A stretch of DNA of 64,000 bases. Source: Guyanagaster necrorhizus (lineage: Eukaryota; Basidiomycota; Agaricomycetes; Agaricales; Physalacriaceae). Under the pieces are notes generated by a model that was not told the origin of the DNA, made no database searches, and was given only the letters and a program-made list of their open reading frames with translations. Position 1 is the first letter of the stretch. The number at the start of each line of letters is the position of its first letter. The stretch spans positions 83,785 through 147,784 of the forward strand of contig NW_025064928.1 in the NCBI RefSeq assembly GCF_019112545.1, in the 5' to 3' direction. Of the stretch, positions 1-10,957 are shown one piece after another. Both the position numbers and the translations under genes were made by a program.

Positions 1-434
1 CGGGAAACGACAGGGGGTGTAAGTATATATAAGGCAAATAGAGCGAGTGATCAAAAAGTAAGATAAGATGAAACGTACGGATATCCTCCAACACTTTCGA
101 TTCCGGGACTTCATGTTAGACGTAGGAATAGTACGATACGCACATGTTCACTTACCTATTTGATATTCCTTCCTTTTTCAGCATGTCACACCATTCCACA
201 CATCTCAGCTTTCAACCATAACACTGAGATGTGAGTACCTTCTATACATATCTATCCTTGACCGTATTTACTTATCACCTATGTAGTAACATTACAACGT
301 TTTATCCTAGCGTCCGTTCTCTTCCGAAAACTTTTTTCCTCGTTCACCACATCCGTGCTCCTACCTCGTTAACTCCAACACTTCATTATCGTGTCGAATA
401 TAACGTGAAGACATGACTGCAACGAGTGAGACGC

Positions 435-1005
435 TCAATCACCATCAACTACACCCCAGTAACCGAAATGCCCCTGCAGACCGCCGACAAGGAAGAGAAA
501 GAAACCGATGAACAATGTTCCGAAGAGAAGCATCGGGCGGCGGCCCCACTTGTCAATGTACATGATGGCCGGGACAGTGAGGGGCCACATTGAGAACGTA
601 TTAAACAGACTAAAAGATCAGTCAGAGTCACATGCAGGTCTAGAAGCGACATAACATACCACTGAGATGAAATTTCAGCAACGACCAGCGCCTTCAAAGA
701 CATAGACGCTACAGTACCTATTGGAATTCTCGCTAGAGATCTATTACATAGCAATGCCGAGCGACATACATCATGACGTTCACACCGGTAAGTTGAGACC
801 ACATTTGGAGAGCCATTCCGGGACCAACACGCTGAGGCATGCCAGTTTAAGCAGATCAAGGTATGACTTGGCACCCTCGGTTCTCTCAGAGACAACCTGC
901 TGCTTGATTTCTTCGTACTCTGGCATAACAAACTCGTTGTTGGGGTCACCACCACCATGAAAATCAGCGAGAACCGTCAAAGTTTCCTGTTCTCTAGATG
1001 AATAA
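435..1005 (-). pseudogene. Remnant of an MFS sugar transporter
   Basis: Read on the minus strand, three blocks match the middle of fungal MFS sugar (hexose) transporters: a loop with FHGGGDPNNEFVMPEYEEIK, then GMALQMWSQLTG-like residues, then PAIMYIDKWGRRPMLLFG (the D-K-W-G-R-R-P signature) and GGLQGHFGYW. The blocks are not in one frame. One base appears to be missing after the LLK codons near 845, where the family has LLKPGMPQ. A TGA interrupts the segment reading YVFEGAGRC near 685. A normal-looking intron (about 605-655) still joins the last two blocks. The first transmembrane half and the last third of the protein are absent; the frame ends at a stop at 435-437. I read this as a decayed, truncated transporter gene. 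A sequencing error could explain one lesion, not all of them. Confidence 0.75.
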
Positions 1006-2590
1006 ATTCAGTGGGCCAGAATGAAGTCATCAGTAGTACGAGATGGTGTCCATGTTATGATCGAACAACTAGCGAGGACTTTTGAGGGAAAACGAGCATG
1101 CCCACGCATAGAACTATGGCTGAAATCATCTGAAGACGCCATGGATTGCGGAACGATGCGGTGAGAGATGGTAAATTGTGACATGAATTTTACTTCAGAG
1201 ATTTCAGGCAAAAAATAGTCGAGCGGATGGAAGTTTTCGTGGGACTGGGCAAGGTGGATGAGTTTGTTATCGACAGTTGAGCATATTATTTAGTTTTAGA
1301 CAGTATTTCGGGTGAAGCAATGTATGCGAATGCCAGTAGAAGCAGAGTCGACGACGAGGAAGTGAGTGGACATCGCAAAGGCAAGCCATATACGTTGATC
1401 AAACAAGTGAGAGCAGTTCCTCGGATGGTGTACACAGGCAATACTCGCGAATGGACAGAGATGAGAACGACGTCGAGAGATTGACGAGCTTGGTGTCCGG
1501 CGAATTCATGCCCGCACTTGTGCCTGGTTTGGAATGGCCTTCACGTCGACAGGCTATATACGTTGCTCGAGGCGAAGAAGAGGGACGAGTGTGCAAGGTC
1601 GCGATTTCCTCTGATATGGATGGAGTGGGAGTGGGAGAGAATGGTGGCGATCGTCAGCATCTTTCAGGTGTGGGGTTGGATGACATCGACTCATTCCGGC
1701 TCGGTATGCATGGAGTGCTGCCTATCAGAGTAGGCCCTTCTGCTGCAAGCGACTGAGAATGACTGCGTGAGATGTGCTGGCCAGTCGGGATCAAATCTCT
1801 CCATCGACTTTTGTTTTCGTACCACCACTCCGGCCACCGCGACTGGATGCTCATAGGATTCAAGGAGGCACATGTCTCGCCCCAGGACCCTCCTTTTGCT
1901 CTGACTGAATACCGCGACCGGTGCAACGTATTTATCTACTGCGCCGCTCGGAGCACGGGCTGCAGATTCGATGCCGGGTGTGCTTCAATATGATCCCGGA
2001 CCATGCCTCCTCCATCTCGAATGTGTTCGGCAAAACGCACTCTCTTTAGTCAATTCATCCCACTATTGACATGCCGAACATTAATACACCTAGCAACACC
2101 ACCAATTATTATCAAATAGTCGATGCTTGCAATACCGAAGCACTAGGTCAGCAACCCTACAAAGGCCAACTCGTACATCCTGTCCCATAGCTTTCCTCCA
2201 TTCCCGCATCCCCCCCCCCCTTATAATACGATGCATCTGCACTCAAGTTCAGTCTACTTTCCCATGCTGGCCGGCTAAATGCAAATGCCACTATATCACC
2301 GCGCATATTCGCCCGCTCGAGATTAACTGATGTGTCCTACCCCGGGCATACATCAGCCAAAACTCATCGGTTATTTACAACCTACTTTTCATTTTGACTA
2401 AATCTTCTTTACCATGCACGGTTAGAAATTGAGCTGTTTTCCCGTTCATTGCACCCAAAAGGTTCTGAAGATGATCGCATCCACAAGGCTCAGTGGTCAC
2501 AGGTCACGGTTCCCGCTCGAGTACTTAAAGTGCATGAAGTGATGGACTTTAGCTCGTCTTTTTTTTGTATTGCAACACGCTACCAACCAA
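1006..2590. other. Intergenic, no recognisable gene
   Basis: No open frame here shows a recognisable domain. The missing N-terminal half of the transporter remnant to the left was looked for on the minus strand and not found. A C-run lies near 2211-2220. The last few hundred bases should hold the promoter of the FAD monooxygenase; no clear TATA box was picked out. Confidence 0.5.
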
Positions 2591-4307
2591 ATGTCTGACT
2601 CCTTAATCACAGTCAGTGTTACATTTTCTCGGATACGCATCAGCTCGTTGATCGAAAGTGTCGTCTTTCAGGAATCTACACTCTACGATGGAGCAACTGC
2701 ACCATGCCGGTTGAATATCGTCATTATTGGAGCCGGAATTTCTGGTCTTTGCGCTGCGCTTTGTTTGGCCAAAGCCGGTCATACTATCACCGTACTAGAA
2801 GGTAGATCTGATCTTCAAGAGATTGGTGCAGGAATCCAGGTCGGTCCCAGTCAGTATCTAACCACGCTTTTGCGTGATACCTACTTATCTGTCGTCCAGA
2901 TACATCGCGCCTTCTCATTCGATGGGGTCTCAAACCGTCCCTCGACAACGCTGGAGTGTTACCTACGCATATGTCTTTTCTTCGCTGTATGTTCCTCTCA
3001 GTCGAACCGCTCTCTATAAATGATTCCTCTCACAGATGACAATGGCAAGCAACTAGCTTATTATCCTTATCAAGAATTCGGCAGCCCGTGCTATGATATA
3101 CACGTGAGTGTACTATCTCTCCGCGCCGTGGGTTTTCACAGCGCTTACTTGCGACGAATCTAGAGACGCGATGTTGTTAATATGCTTCACGAAGCTACCG
3201 CCCCTCTCGCGACCCTTCGCTTCAATACCAAGGTGGCGTCTGTTAACCCCGACACAACTTCTGTTACCCTGAACACGGGACAAGTTATCCAAGCGGACAT
3301 GATCATCGGAGCTGATGGCGTTAATAGCCTAACGCGAAACGTCGTGGTGGGCTCGCCTACCCATGCTGTACGAAGCGGAGACGCAGCTTTCCGGTCTGTC
3401 GTCGATGTAGATAGGATGATGCTCGATCCAGACCTTCGTCCTTTCGTTGAAAAGCCACAGCTTAATGTCTGGCTAGGACCCGAACGCCACCTGGTCATGT
3501 ATTCCATTGTGCGTTTTGCAAACGTCTTTGAGAGGGTAACGCCATTAACAACGCGCGTCTTTAGGGCCTGAACGAATGCAATGTTGTTTTATTGCATCCG
3601 GACGAAACAGAGGAGACCGCCATTCCGTGGACTCGACCAGGGGATATCGAAAAGATGAAGAAAGAGTTTGCTGATTGGGACCCTCGGTAAGTCTTTTTCT
3701 TTTCTTCGTGATATCCAAGATGCTGAACATGAACCAAGAATCGGCAAACTAATAGATCTCATACCATCTGGCATTGTAGGATCTCTCAAAGTTCTCGAGT
3801 CCCCGCTCAAATCCTGGGTACACAAGAACGGTCGTATTGCTCTTGTCGGAGATGCCTGTCATCCAATGCTGGTAAGTGATATCTCCCCAGTCCTTACCAT
3901 GTTAGCAATCCATTCCTTTACGACAGCCATACCGAGCCCAAGCAGCGTCTATGGCCGTAGGTGTTCCTCGTCCTCTCTGCTCTTGATTTCTAATGACGTT
4001 CTCCCAGATCGAAGACGCGGCTGTCCTCGGCAACCTCTTCGTCCGCCTTACGAGCAAGGATCAAATACCCACTCTCTTGGAAGCATATGAATCTCTCCGG
4101 AATCCTCGTGCCATGGCCACAGCTGATGGTTGCTGGGAGGATAAGAGTAGTTTACATCTCCCTGATGGACCTGAACAACGTGCGAGGGATGAAGCGTTGA
4201 AGGTCACCATGGCTGGCAAGCGTAGCAGCGTGGGCCAGGATAGTGAAGCACAGTACGATTATGATGTCGAAGTAATAGTTAACGACTGGTGGAAATCGCG
4301 CGGTTGA
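2591..4307 (+). CDS. FAD-dependent monooxygenase, salicylate hydroxylase-like
   Basis: Class A flavoprotein monooxygenase (PHBH fold) of the salicylate hydroxylase-like group; such enzymes hydroxylate aromatic substrates with NAD(P)H and O2. After splicing the protein is about 427 residues, a normal length. The Rossmann motif GAGISGLCAALCLAKAG lies near residues 28-44, the DG motif (GADGVNS) mid-protein, and the GD motif (LVGDACHPML) near residue 312, followed by RAQAASMAIEDAA. The C-terminus (LPDGPEQRARD, then DWW) matches the family end. Phase-consistent introns lie at about 2612-2671, 2850-2899, 2988-3036, 3103-3164, 3510-3565, 3688-3740, 3872-3928 and 3959-4008. The first is a multiple of three and could be retained. 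The start is the first ATG of the frame. The substrate is not determinable from sequence. Confidence 0.88.
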
Positions 4308-4972
4308 TAGATGGGCCTAATAATATAGATCCCAATTTGACGGTGTCATCGTGCACAGAAAGTTTTTTTAAACAAAGTACGCGCCTCATGTTGAATCATA
4401 CATTTCCCGACTCGAGCACAAAGTTATAAACCACGGAGACTTTGAAAGGCTAGTTTCGTCTTCGATTCCCGAATCTAATATTTATGTAAAGATAAAGCCA
4501 TGACTTGCCCATCTATGGCGTCGGGGAGACCGAGTGCAAAGGTAGCAGCAGCTTTACTGGAGCGATGCTTCTGGGCGCGGGCGGTGGATGGGAGAGATAG
4601 AGTTCGTTGGATCACGGAAAGTGACTCGATATATGACCGCAAAAGGTGAGGGTAGTTGATATCTTTGAGTAAGCCTAGGGCTTTCGGATTTCCTGCGCAG
4701 ATGAGCGTGAAAAAAACAAGGTTATAACAAAGCTTTAAGTTGAAAATATGTGCCGTCAAATATTCAGTTAATTAAAAAGCCAAGAACTGTTGCGACGTTG
4801 TAGAAGCCGCGAGATCCGCAATAAACAGATCGTGATGATCATCAGTTTCTTTCGCATGCAGTAAGAGTGTCAGACCGACATTTGAGTCAGGGACATCAGT
4901 AAAGTTACTGTATACACGAGAGGGCCTATATCTACCAGAGCAACTATCTAGCACAGAATAATAAGTATTGGA
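4308..4972. other. Convergent intergenic region
   Basis: This lies between the ends of the FAD monooxygenase (+) and the WASP gene (-). Two short minus-strand frames (4475-4759 and 4772-4954), with a plausible splice acceptor near 4700, could form a small two-exon gene. No family is recognised and no convincing start or donor was found, so no gene is called. Confidence 0.35.
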
Positions 4973-6580
4973 TTAGTCCCAATCATCATCATCATCATCA
5001 TTGTCATCATCATCGCTGTCTCCCATATTCTTATTTCTGGCTAGTAATGCCTCAGCCAATGCAGAGGTCAAATCCCCTCCTGCGGCGGCGCCAACACCTG
5101 CAGCTGCACCCATAGTCGCACCGGTAGCAACTTCTTCCCCCCGGGACGATCCAGAAGGCGGTGGAGAATTGGGCTCTGTCTTTCGAAGCGAGTGGATACC
5201 CTTTCCTTGAATCGAAGCGAGAAGGTCTCCGCGTCCAGGTTGAGGAGGAGGTAGCCCTGTGACGGCTCCGCTACCGCCTGCTGGAGGAGGTGGGGGAGGA
5301 GGAGGACCTCCAGCTGGAGGGGGAGGAGGCGGCGGTGGAGGGGGAGGTGGAGGAGCACCTCCTGTAGGTGGTGGTGGTGGTGGTGGTGGAGGAGGAGGAG
5401 GAGAAGGGGCAGAAGAAATAGCAGCACCTCCTGTTGGCAGTGGTGATGCTGGAGGAGCTGGAGGAATTGATATACCCAATGGACGGGCCGGGGGAGGAGG
5501 AGCCACAGCGACTGAGCTCACTGGCCGGGCCGGGGGGGGAGGCGGTCCTGGGGTTGCTCGGACTGGCGGGCGCGTCGGAGGTGGCGGTGGTGCATTGGTA
5601 GCAGCCGGAGGTGGGCGGACCGGTGGCGGTGGAGTTCTGGAAGGGGGCTGTGGAGAAGGTGCAGGTGCAGATGCAGGAGGCAGTTGAGGTCGTCCCCGTA
5701 ATGGTGGCGGTGGCGGCGGAACACTGACACTGTCATTCTGGCCGTGAGCTTTCCGTGAAGGCGGTGGCGGCGGTGGAGGTTTCTTGGGCTCTTTCGCTGC
5801 TGCTGGCTGCTGTTGAGGGTATGAACGAACGAAGTCCTCGATAAAGTCCATGTTCTTTGCTATCATTTCCTTGGCGATACCCGAATTTTCTAGTCCTGCA
5901 AGGATTGTCATCCATGTCGGGTCGACTCCCTCTGAAGTGAAGCCGGACTCGGAATCGTAGCCCATATGCGCAACGTGGACGAACGAGCCGGACGTTGGTC
6001 CTGAAATCATAGACTTGTCTATCTTGCCCCCTTTGTTTGCCTTCTTCTTCTTCTTCTCCGTCTCCGGCTTAGGCGCTACCAAGAACATTCAGAAAACATA
6101 ACATTAAAAGAACTGAGCGATGCGACGTACTGCGCTTCTTGTCCTTCTTTTCCAGTACTTTCTTCCACAAATCTTTGGCTTCTGATTCATTGGAGAACAC
6201 GAATCCTATCATGGAGTCCTAGAGAGTAAAGCACGGTAAGCATAATGCCGATCCAAAGGAGAAGAACCGCTTGCATCGCCAGGAAATGAATGGAAGAACG
6301 CCCTGTCCGCAGAGTATTCCAGACCGTCGTAGAACTCGTGTTCCCATATAACCCCTCTTGTACCACTCAAATCTACAAGCCTAAACGACAATGCACCATT
6401 TGAATTGTTCTTGGAGAACGCGAGAGCACCTTGAAGACCAGAATACGACCATTCGTTCGGCTGCGGATAAGCGTAGTAGACTCGGGCAAGCGTAGCGCAG
6501 AAAATCCTGTTTGAGGAGACTGGAATAGCAGCTTTGACTTTGTCCTTCTCTTCCTTGCTCAGCGTTGACTGAGACGGCAT
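4973..6580 (-). CDS. WASP-family actin nucleation-promoting factor
   Basis: Wiskott-Aldrich syndrome protein homologue that activates the Arp2/3 complex to build branched actin at endocytic sites. The spliced protein is 498 residues. Order of parts: WH1/EVH1 domain (about 10-130; VYYAYPQPNEWSYSGLQGAL, then FYDGLEYS); a lysine-rich stretch; a CRIB/GBD segment from about 154 (ISGPTSGSFVHVAHMG); a long proline-rich region of PPPPP runs (about 225-410); a WH2 motif at about 412-432 (RGDLLASIQGKGIHSLRK); a connector helix (LTSALAEALLARNK); and an acidic tail ending DDDDDDWD, with the conserved tryptophan. Introns are 6219-6274 (inferred GC-AG) and 6076-6130. Yeast Las17 lacks a clear GBD, so this one is closer to N-WASP in layout and may answer to Cdc42/Rac. 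The start is the ATG just before the WH1 domain. Confidence 0.93.
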
Positions 6581-6830
6581 GATGACGAAGGTGGTGACAA
6601 CCTCAGGGAAGAAGTCGTAGCGGAAAAGGAGAAAGGTTTCGGTCAGCGGAGCCGCAGGACGACTTTGACCTCCAAAACAATCAAGTACCAATAATGCCAA
6701 AACCAACTCAATTGTAACACACACACTCTTTTTCCTCTTTGTATTTAACAATTGTAGGGATAACATAGCATGGAAGATTTATAAGGACGACCAAATATCA
6801 AGATAAAGGAAAATTGTGCCTACACACAGT

Positions 6831-8559
6831 TTACGCCACTTTGACCCAACTAGATGGGCCAAGGGCTGTGACTTGTTCGTCGGCCCGGGCTTTCTCGACG
6901 GACTGTCCATCTCCTTTCTCCATGAGTATACCCAGCTCTTCTCCTCGGAAGAGGACGAGATTCGGGAATGGCCCGTGTAGATGCTACAGATGAATTAGAA
7001 CAAGAGCTGTATCAAAACACTGCATCGCTCACCCATCGATCCATACCCTGCATACGCATACGCATGAAACACTTCCCCTCAACATATGGCTCGGTGAACC
7101 ACGGATGCGTCGGAGGAACAAACTTTGCAAGATGTACGCGGAGCAGCTCGTATCCTTCGCCGCCTGTATGAAGACCCATAACACGTATGAGCTGCTGGAG
7201 ATGGTTGTGCACAACAGTATGATACGTCCGCGTCCAGACCGCATCTATCGTTTCGGTTAGGATGGAATGGGCGGGATGAACGAAAGTAAGGTCTGCTTCT
7301 GAAACGGAAGCAAGAAGGGTAGCAGGATGTATCTTTAATCCACCGAAATCGCGGACGATGAACGCGACGAGCTTGTGGGGGGCTTCGGATGAGAAACGGG
7401 CAACGGTATTCTGGGGATGACATTCGAATGCAACGCCATTGATGATCAGGGGCGGGAGAAAGGCGCGAAGGAGAATGTCAATGTAATTTGAGAGCCAGGC
7501 GACGCGTGATTCTTTCGTAATAAGGCCAAAAATGGCTTGTGGGGAAGAAGTATCGACGAGGGCCGTGCAAACGATGTCAATGGTTCTCGAGTTGGAGTTG
7601 ACAGTATGATCTTGCCGGATGAGACAGGCAAGGTGTCGAGCAACGAGAGGGTCAGGATGTGTACCAATGAGCGAGACAGGCTCCTCTGCGACAGTTAGGA
7701 TAGTTCGATCGTATGTGAGTTTGGGGATTATCTGCGCAGAAAAACGCGGTCCGAGATACGCTGAAGCTGGCGAAATGGTCCGCACAGCGCTCGTCAGTTT
7801 GATACCTAGTGGTAGCTTCAAATGAAGTCCATTATCGAGATCTGGAACAATAATTGACCGTAGAGACTGTTGTGCCTCGACAGGGTAGGAAACTGCGGGT
7901 GGATGTATGACTGCTTCGGGAAAGTTGGCGGCTATATGGGCGATCTGAAGCTCGTGAACGGGAACAGGAACATACCCCGCCGGGACTGTGTATGTCGGGA
8001 AGCGCGCAATGAAGGGAGCGATAAGGTCGTGGTACGGCCCGGTTGTGAGGATAGATGTAGGCGGAACGTGGATCAGCCTCAGACGGGGATGGAGAAGGTT
8101 GTACGACGGGTCCAGGCGGAGGGGCGGGAGTGGGGCGCGCGTCTTGTGCATCGGGTGTGTCGGGTGCCCACCCATCACCGACTGTTCCCACGCAATGGCC
8201 GGTGACGAGAGCGTCGGGAAAGCCCCACCGTCCTTGGTGTCCCGTCCAAACCATTCCGACGCGCTCACCAGCTCTGACAGGATGGAAGCGCTCGACTCCT
8301 CCGACAGTCCTGACAATGACGAGAATTGTGTCCATATCCTGACCAGATCGGCATCAGTGTAAGATGGATCAACGTCGAGCGGGTCGAGCAGTTTGATAGT
8401 ATCGACTCCAGATAAGATTGGCTTGCTTATCAACGGGATTTTGGCGAGGTCGGTCCCATTGAGCGAAAGCGTTGCCGTCTTTCTGTCGTTGTCGTCGCCG
8501 TAAGTCGCAGCGACGAGCGACTCGGTCACCAGTGCACTTGCCAGCCGGGGAAGCGTCAT
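6831..8559 (-). CDS. NIS siderophore synthetase, IucA/IucC family
   Basis: A member of the IucA/IucC family: ATP-dependent, NRPS-independent siderophore (NIS) synthetases that join a carboxylate such as citrate to an amine or alcohol. The ATP-binding signature GGHPTHPMHKTR is present near residue 150, and the C-terminal half carries the FhuF-like region (VMGLHTGGEGYELLR, then the last exon with FPNLVLFRGEEL). One intron at 6984-7032 (49 nt) restores a frame of exactly 560 codons, ending SSWVKVA-stop at 6831, so the model is complete at 559 residues. Fungal NIS enzymes are known mainly from Mucoromycota (rhizoferrin synthetase). The product here is unknown, and no hydroxylase, decarboxylase or siderophore exporter sits beside it. 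It is divergent from the SNARE gene across about 260 bp. Confidence 0.85.
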
Positions 8560-8822
8560 CGTTATCGATGGAATCGGTGATATTCGCAGTCGACTTGCTT
8601 TTATCCTATATTGCCGGCAACTGTTCCCGTCCACATGAGTATTCCCATCTTGGCGTAGTGGTGCTTTGTCACATCTTGGCCGTATACGTCGTCGTCGTCG
8701 TCGTCCTCGTTGGCGATACCGGTGAAGCCTGAGAACAGCACGTGACGTAACTTCTCACCAACGACCGGCCACCATCATCCCGTCTCCTTTCTTCCCGTCC
8801 CTCTCTCTGTTTTTGCCCACGG
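8560..8822. promoter_or_regulatory. Divergent promoter region with a (GTC)6 repeat
   Basis: 263 bp separate the ATG of the NIS synthetase (-) from the ATG of the Syn8-like gene (+), so both promoters must lie or begin here. Six perfect GTC repeats sit at 8688-8705. No TATA box is evident. Confidence 0.5.
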
Positions 8823-9606
8823 ATGTCATCAATAAACAAACTAACCTCTCTCTCTACACAGACCCTCTCGCTTATTCTCGAACGTCAACGGTTTCCCCAT
8901 GCCGCTGCAGCTCACGATGAGCGTATCCAAGGGAACATGCAAGCCCTACGGGATGGAATACGGGAGTTGGGTAGCGGCAGCGAAGTCAATGGGCTAAGGC
9001 AGCAGTACGAACGAATGAGGGGGATGGTTGGTGGTCAGATGTGAGTATTATTGACGTTCTCTATTTCGTGTCATTTCACCATATACGTAGTCTCGAAGAT
9101 GAAAGGGAACTGCCACCACCTCCAACACCACGCAAGTCACAAGAACAAGTCTACATACCTTACACGGATGACCCAGACCCGGATTTAGAGGCTGGGATCA
9201 TGCTGCAGGAGCAAAGGAGGTTGATGGATGGTACGTCCTCGTTATTTGAATTGTTCACTCAGTATTGACCCCCATATTCCGTCAACTAGACCAAGATAAC
9301 CACCTAGACGCACTATCACATTCAATAAACAGGCAGAGAGATGTCTCTTTGCAGATAAGCTCGGAATTGGATACCCACACCGCCCTCCTTGACGGACTTG
9401 ATCAGGACCTTGACACAACACATTCCAGGCTGAGCATTGCAAGGAGGAGTTTGGAGAGGGTATCTAAAGGCGTGAAGGGAAATGGCGAGTTTCTTCTCAT
9501 TTTGATTCTCTCTTCTTGAACAGGCTTTGGCTTCCTAGGCTCAACGGTGACCATCGGGATACTCATACTCGTGCTGTTGGTGTTGATTGTCATCTTCAAG
9601 ACATAG
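8823..9606 (+). CDS. Syntaxin-8/Syn8-like Qc-SNARE
   Basis: A small tail-anchored SNARE for membrane fusion in the endosomal system. Exon 1 (8823-9041) encodes a helical N-terminus. Exon 2 has PPPPTPRKSQEQVYIPY and leads into the SNARE motif (LQEQRRLMD, then QDNHLDALSHSINRQRDVSL and HTALLDGLDQDLD). The last exon encodes one hydrophobic anchor (TIGILILVLLVLIVIF) followed only by KT and the stop. Introns are about 9042-9090 and 9231-9290, both GT-AG, plus a 39-nt intron at 9485-9523 whose donor appears to be GC. No GT donor keeps the anchor in frame. Length and layout fit the Syn8/syntaxin-8 group; Tlg1-like is the alternative. Confidence 0.82.
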
Positions 9607-10099
9607 CATCTTATCACTATATCTATGATCTGATGGTGTTCCATGGATGGTTCTATTGTATCATATTATATGCCGATGCTTATAATACTGTCGAGTTTGC
9701 GCTCGACCATACCTTCAGCAGTTTTGTCCCTCAAACCGACCTTGTTGTCCCTTGTGCCGTTCATATCACGCCATCACTTTTTTTTATCTACATCAGAGTA
9801 TGTTCGACCCCTCTCCTTCCCTGTTTTCTTGTTGAAGCACTAAGTTTAGGCATGGCCTTGGAGATCAACTGTTGTTATCAATTACTCGTGAACCTTCTTG
9901 GTCGCCCGTAGAATGATCCTGCACGCTTAGAGCTGACTCGCGATCAAAGGTATGTTGCCAGTAATCTAAGAGTGGTGCAGCGTTGTCAACGACTGCAAGG
10001 ATTGTTTGAGAAAAATGGGCAAGAAACATTATAGCATATCACCGGGACATGAAGTTAAATATCTCGTAGCTACCACGCAACAGCTATTCCAGCCCCTCC
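9607..10099. other. Convergent intergenic region
   Basis: This lies between the 3' ends of the SNARE gene (+) and the GH45 gene (-). The open frames here have no recognisable domain and extend the wrong frame of the SNARE exon. Nothing else is seen. Confidence 0.5.
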
Positions 10100-10907
10100 T
10101 CACGGAGCAGTACCCTGGTTGCCGCAACCGTCGACCGTAGGCCAGAAAGTCGCATCCTCACCATCCAAGCAAGCTCCAGTCCACAATGAACTACCGTCAG
10201 AACCAGTCCATTCCGAGCACTCGACCTCTTCGAATGTTCCAGTCAATGCACCATGGCTCGAGGGGAAGAACGCGGACGATCCTCCAGTATCTTCGCAAAT
10301 GTCAAAGCTGTGAGGGCAAATGGTTGAGCGAAGCTTGATGATCTTTGACGAGAAAAGCTCACTGGAATGGCATGCCCCACTCGTTTGTCAAATCTGACTG
10401 CGTCTGTCCACACCACTCCTCGTTCCCAGAGACAGGGCAAAGATCGGTTACCTGCCATGGTTTTCGTGTTAGAGGCCAAAGAAAAAAGCTGTTCTTCCGG
10501 ATGCTCACCTTGACGACGATCGAGTAGAAAGGTCCACTGTACGAGGTGCTATACGGGTCTTCCGTGCCTACACAAGTCACCAATCAGACCAACGAACGCA
10601 ATACAAAGAACATGCAGAAATAAACCTGTAATCGCGAAACATCTACCGCACGCGTCTCCAGCACCCAAGCCCGAAGAGGCTCCGAATGCGAGCTGGTTCA
10701 TCGCAGCAGTGTAGCCTGTTGCGGTCTTTCCACAGGCTGTGTACAAAAGGAGTCAACGAAGAGCGCCATCCAGCAACAAGGACCACACCCACCAGGCGAC
10801 GAGCAGCCCGAATAGTAGGTGAAAGACGCGTTTCCAGAGGCTTTCTGGACGTACCCAGCAAGGGCTGAGGATCCAAGAGTAAGGAGAATAGCACTGAGTT
10901 TCAACAT
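10100..10907 (-). CDS. GH45 endoglucanase, probably subfamily C
   Basis: Secreted endo-beta-1,4-glucanase of glycoside hydrolase family 45, a small double-psi beta-barrel related to expansins. The model has five exons and about 193 residues. A signal peptide (MLKLSAILLTLGSSALA) is followed by FTYYSGCSSPACGKTATGY, then GLGAGDACGRCFAITG, VTDLCPVSGNEEWCGQTQ, GMPFHFDICEDTG and a C-terminus ending GCGNQGTAP. Cysteine spacing and these motifs match basidiomycete subfamily C enzymes, which act on amorphous cellulose or glucan. Four GT-AG introns all keep phase. There is no carbohydrate-binding module. A TATA box sits 43 bp upstream of the ATG. Confidence 0.92.
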
Positions 10908-10949
10908 TGTCGATTGTCGAATGGTGAAGTTTCTTCCCATCGACGATGA

Positions 10950-10957
10950 CTTTTATA
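10950..10957 (-). promoter_or_regulatory. TATA box of the GH45 gene
   Basis: TATAAAAG on the minus strand, starting 43 bp upstream of the GH45 ATG. This is well placed for a short 5' leader. Confidence 0.6.

Noticed and set aside
1399..1926. Overlapping frames on both strands as a possible N-terminal half of the sugar transporter
   Set aside because: None shows transporter motifs such as the first-helix or loop 2-3 signatures.
5068..5427. Minus-strand Leu/His-rich frame
   Set aside because: Out-of-frame reading of the same proline codons in the WASP gene.
5259..5687. Plus-strand 142-codon glycine-rich frame
   Set aside because: Antisense shadow of the poly-proline region of the WASP gene; no start context or domain.
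7832..8335. Long overlapping frames on both strands inside the NIS synthetase
   Set aside because: GC-rich coding shadow; the 559-residue IucA/IucC frame explains the region.
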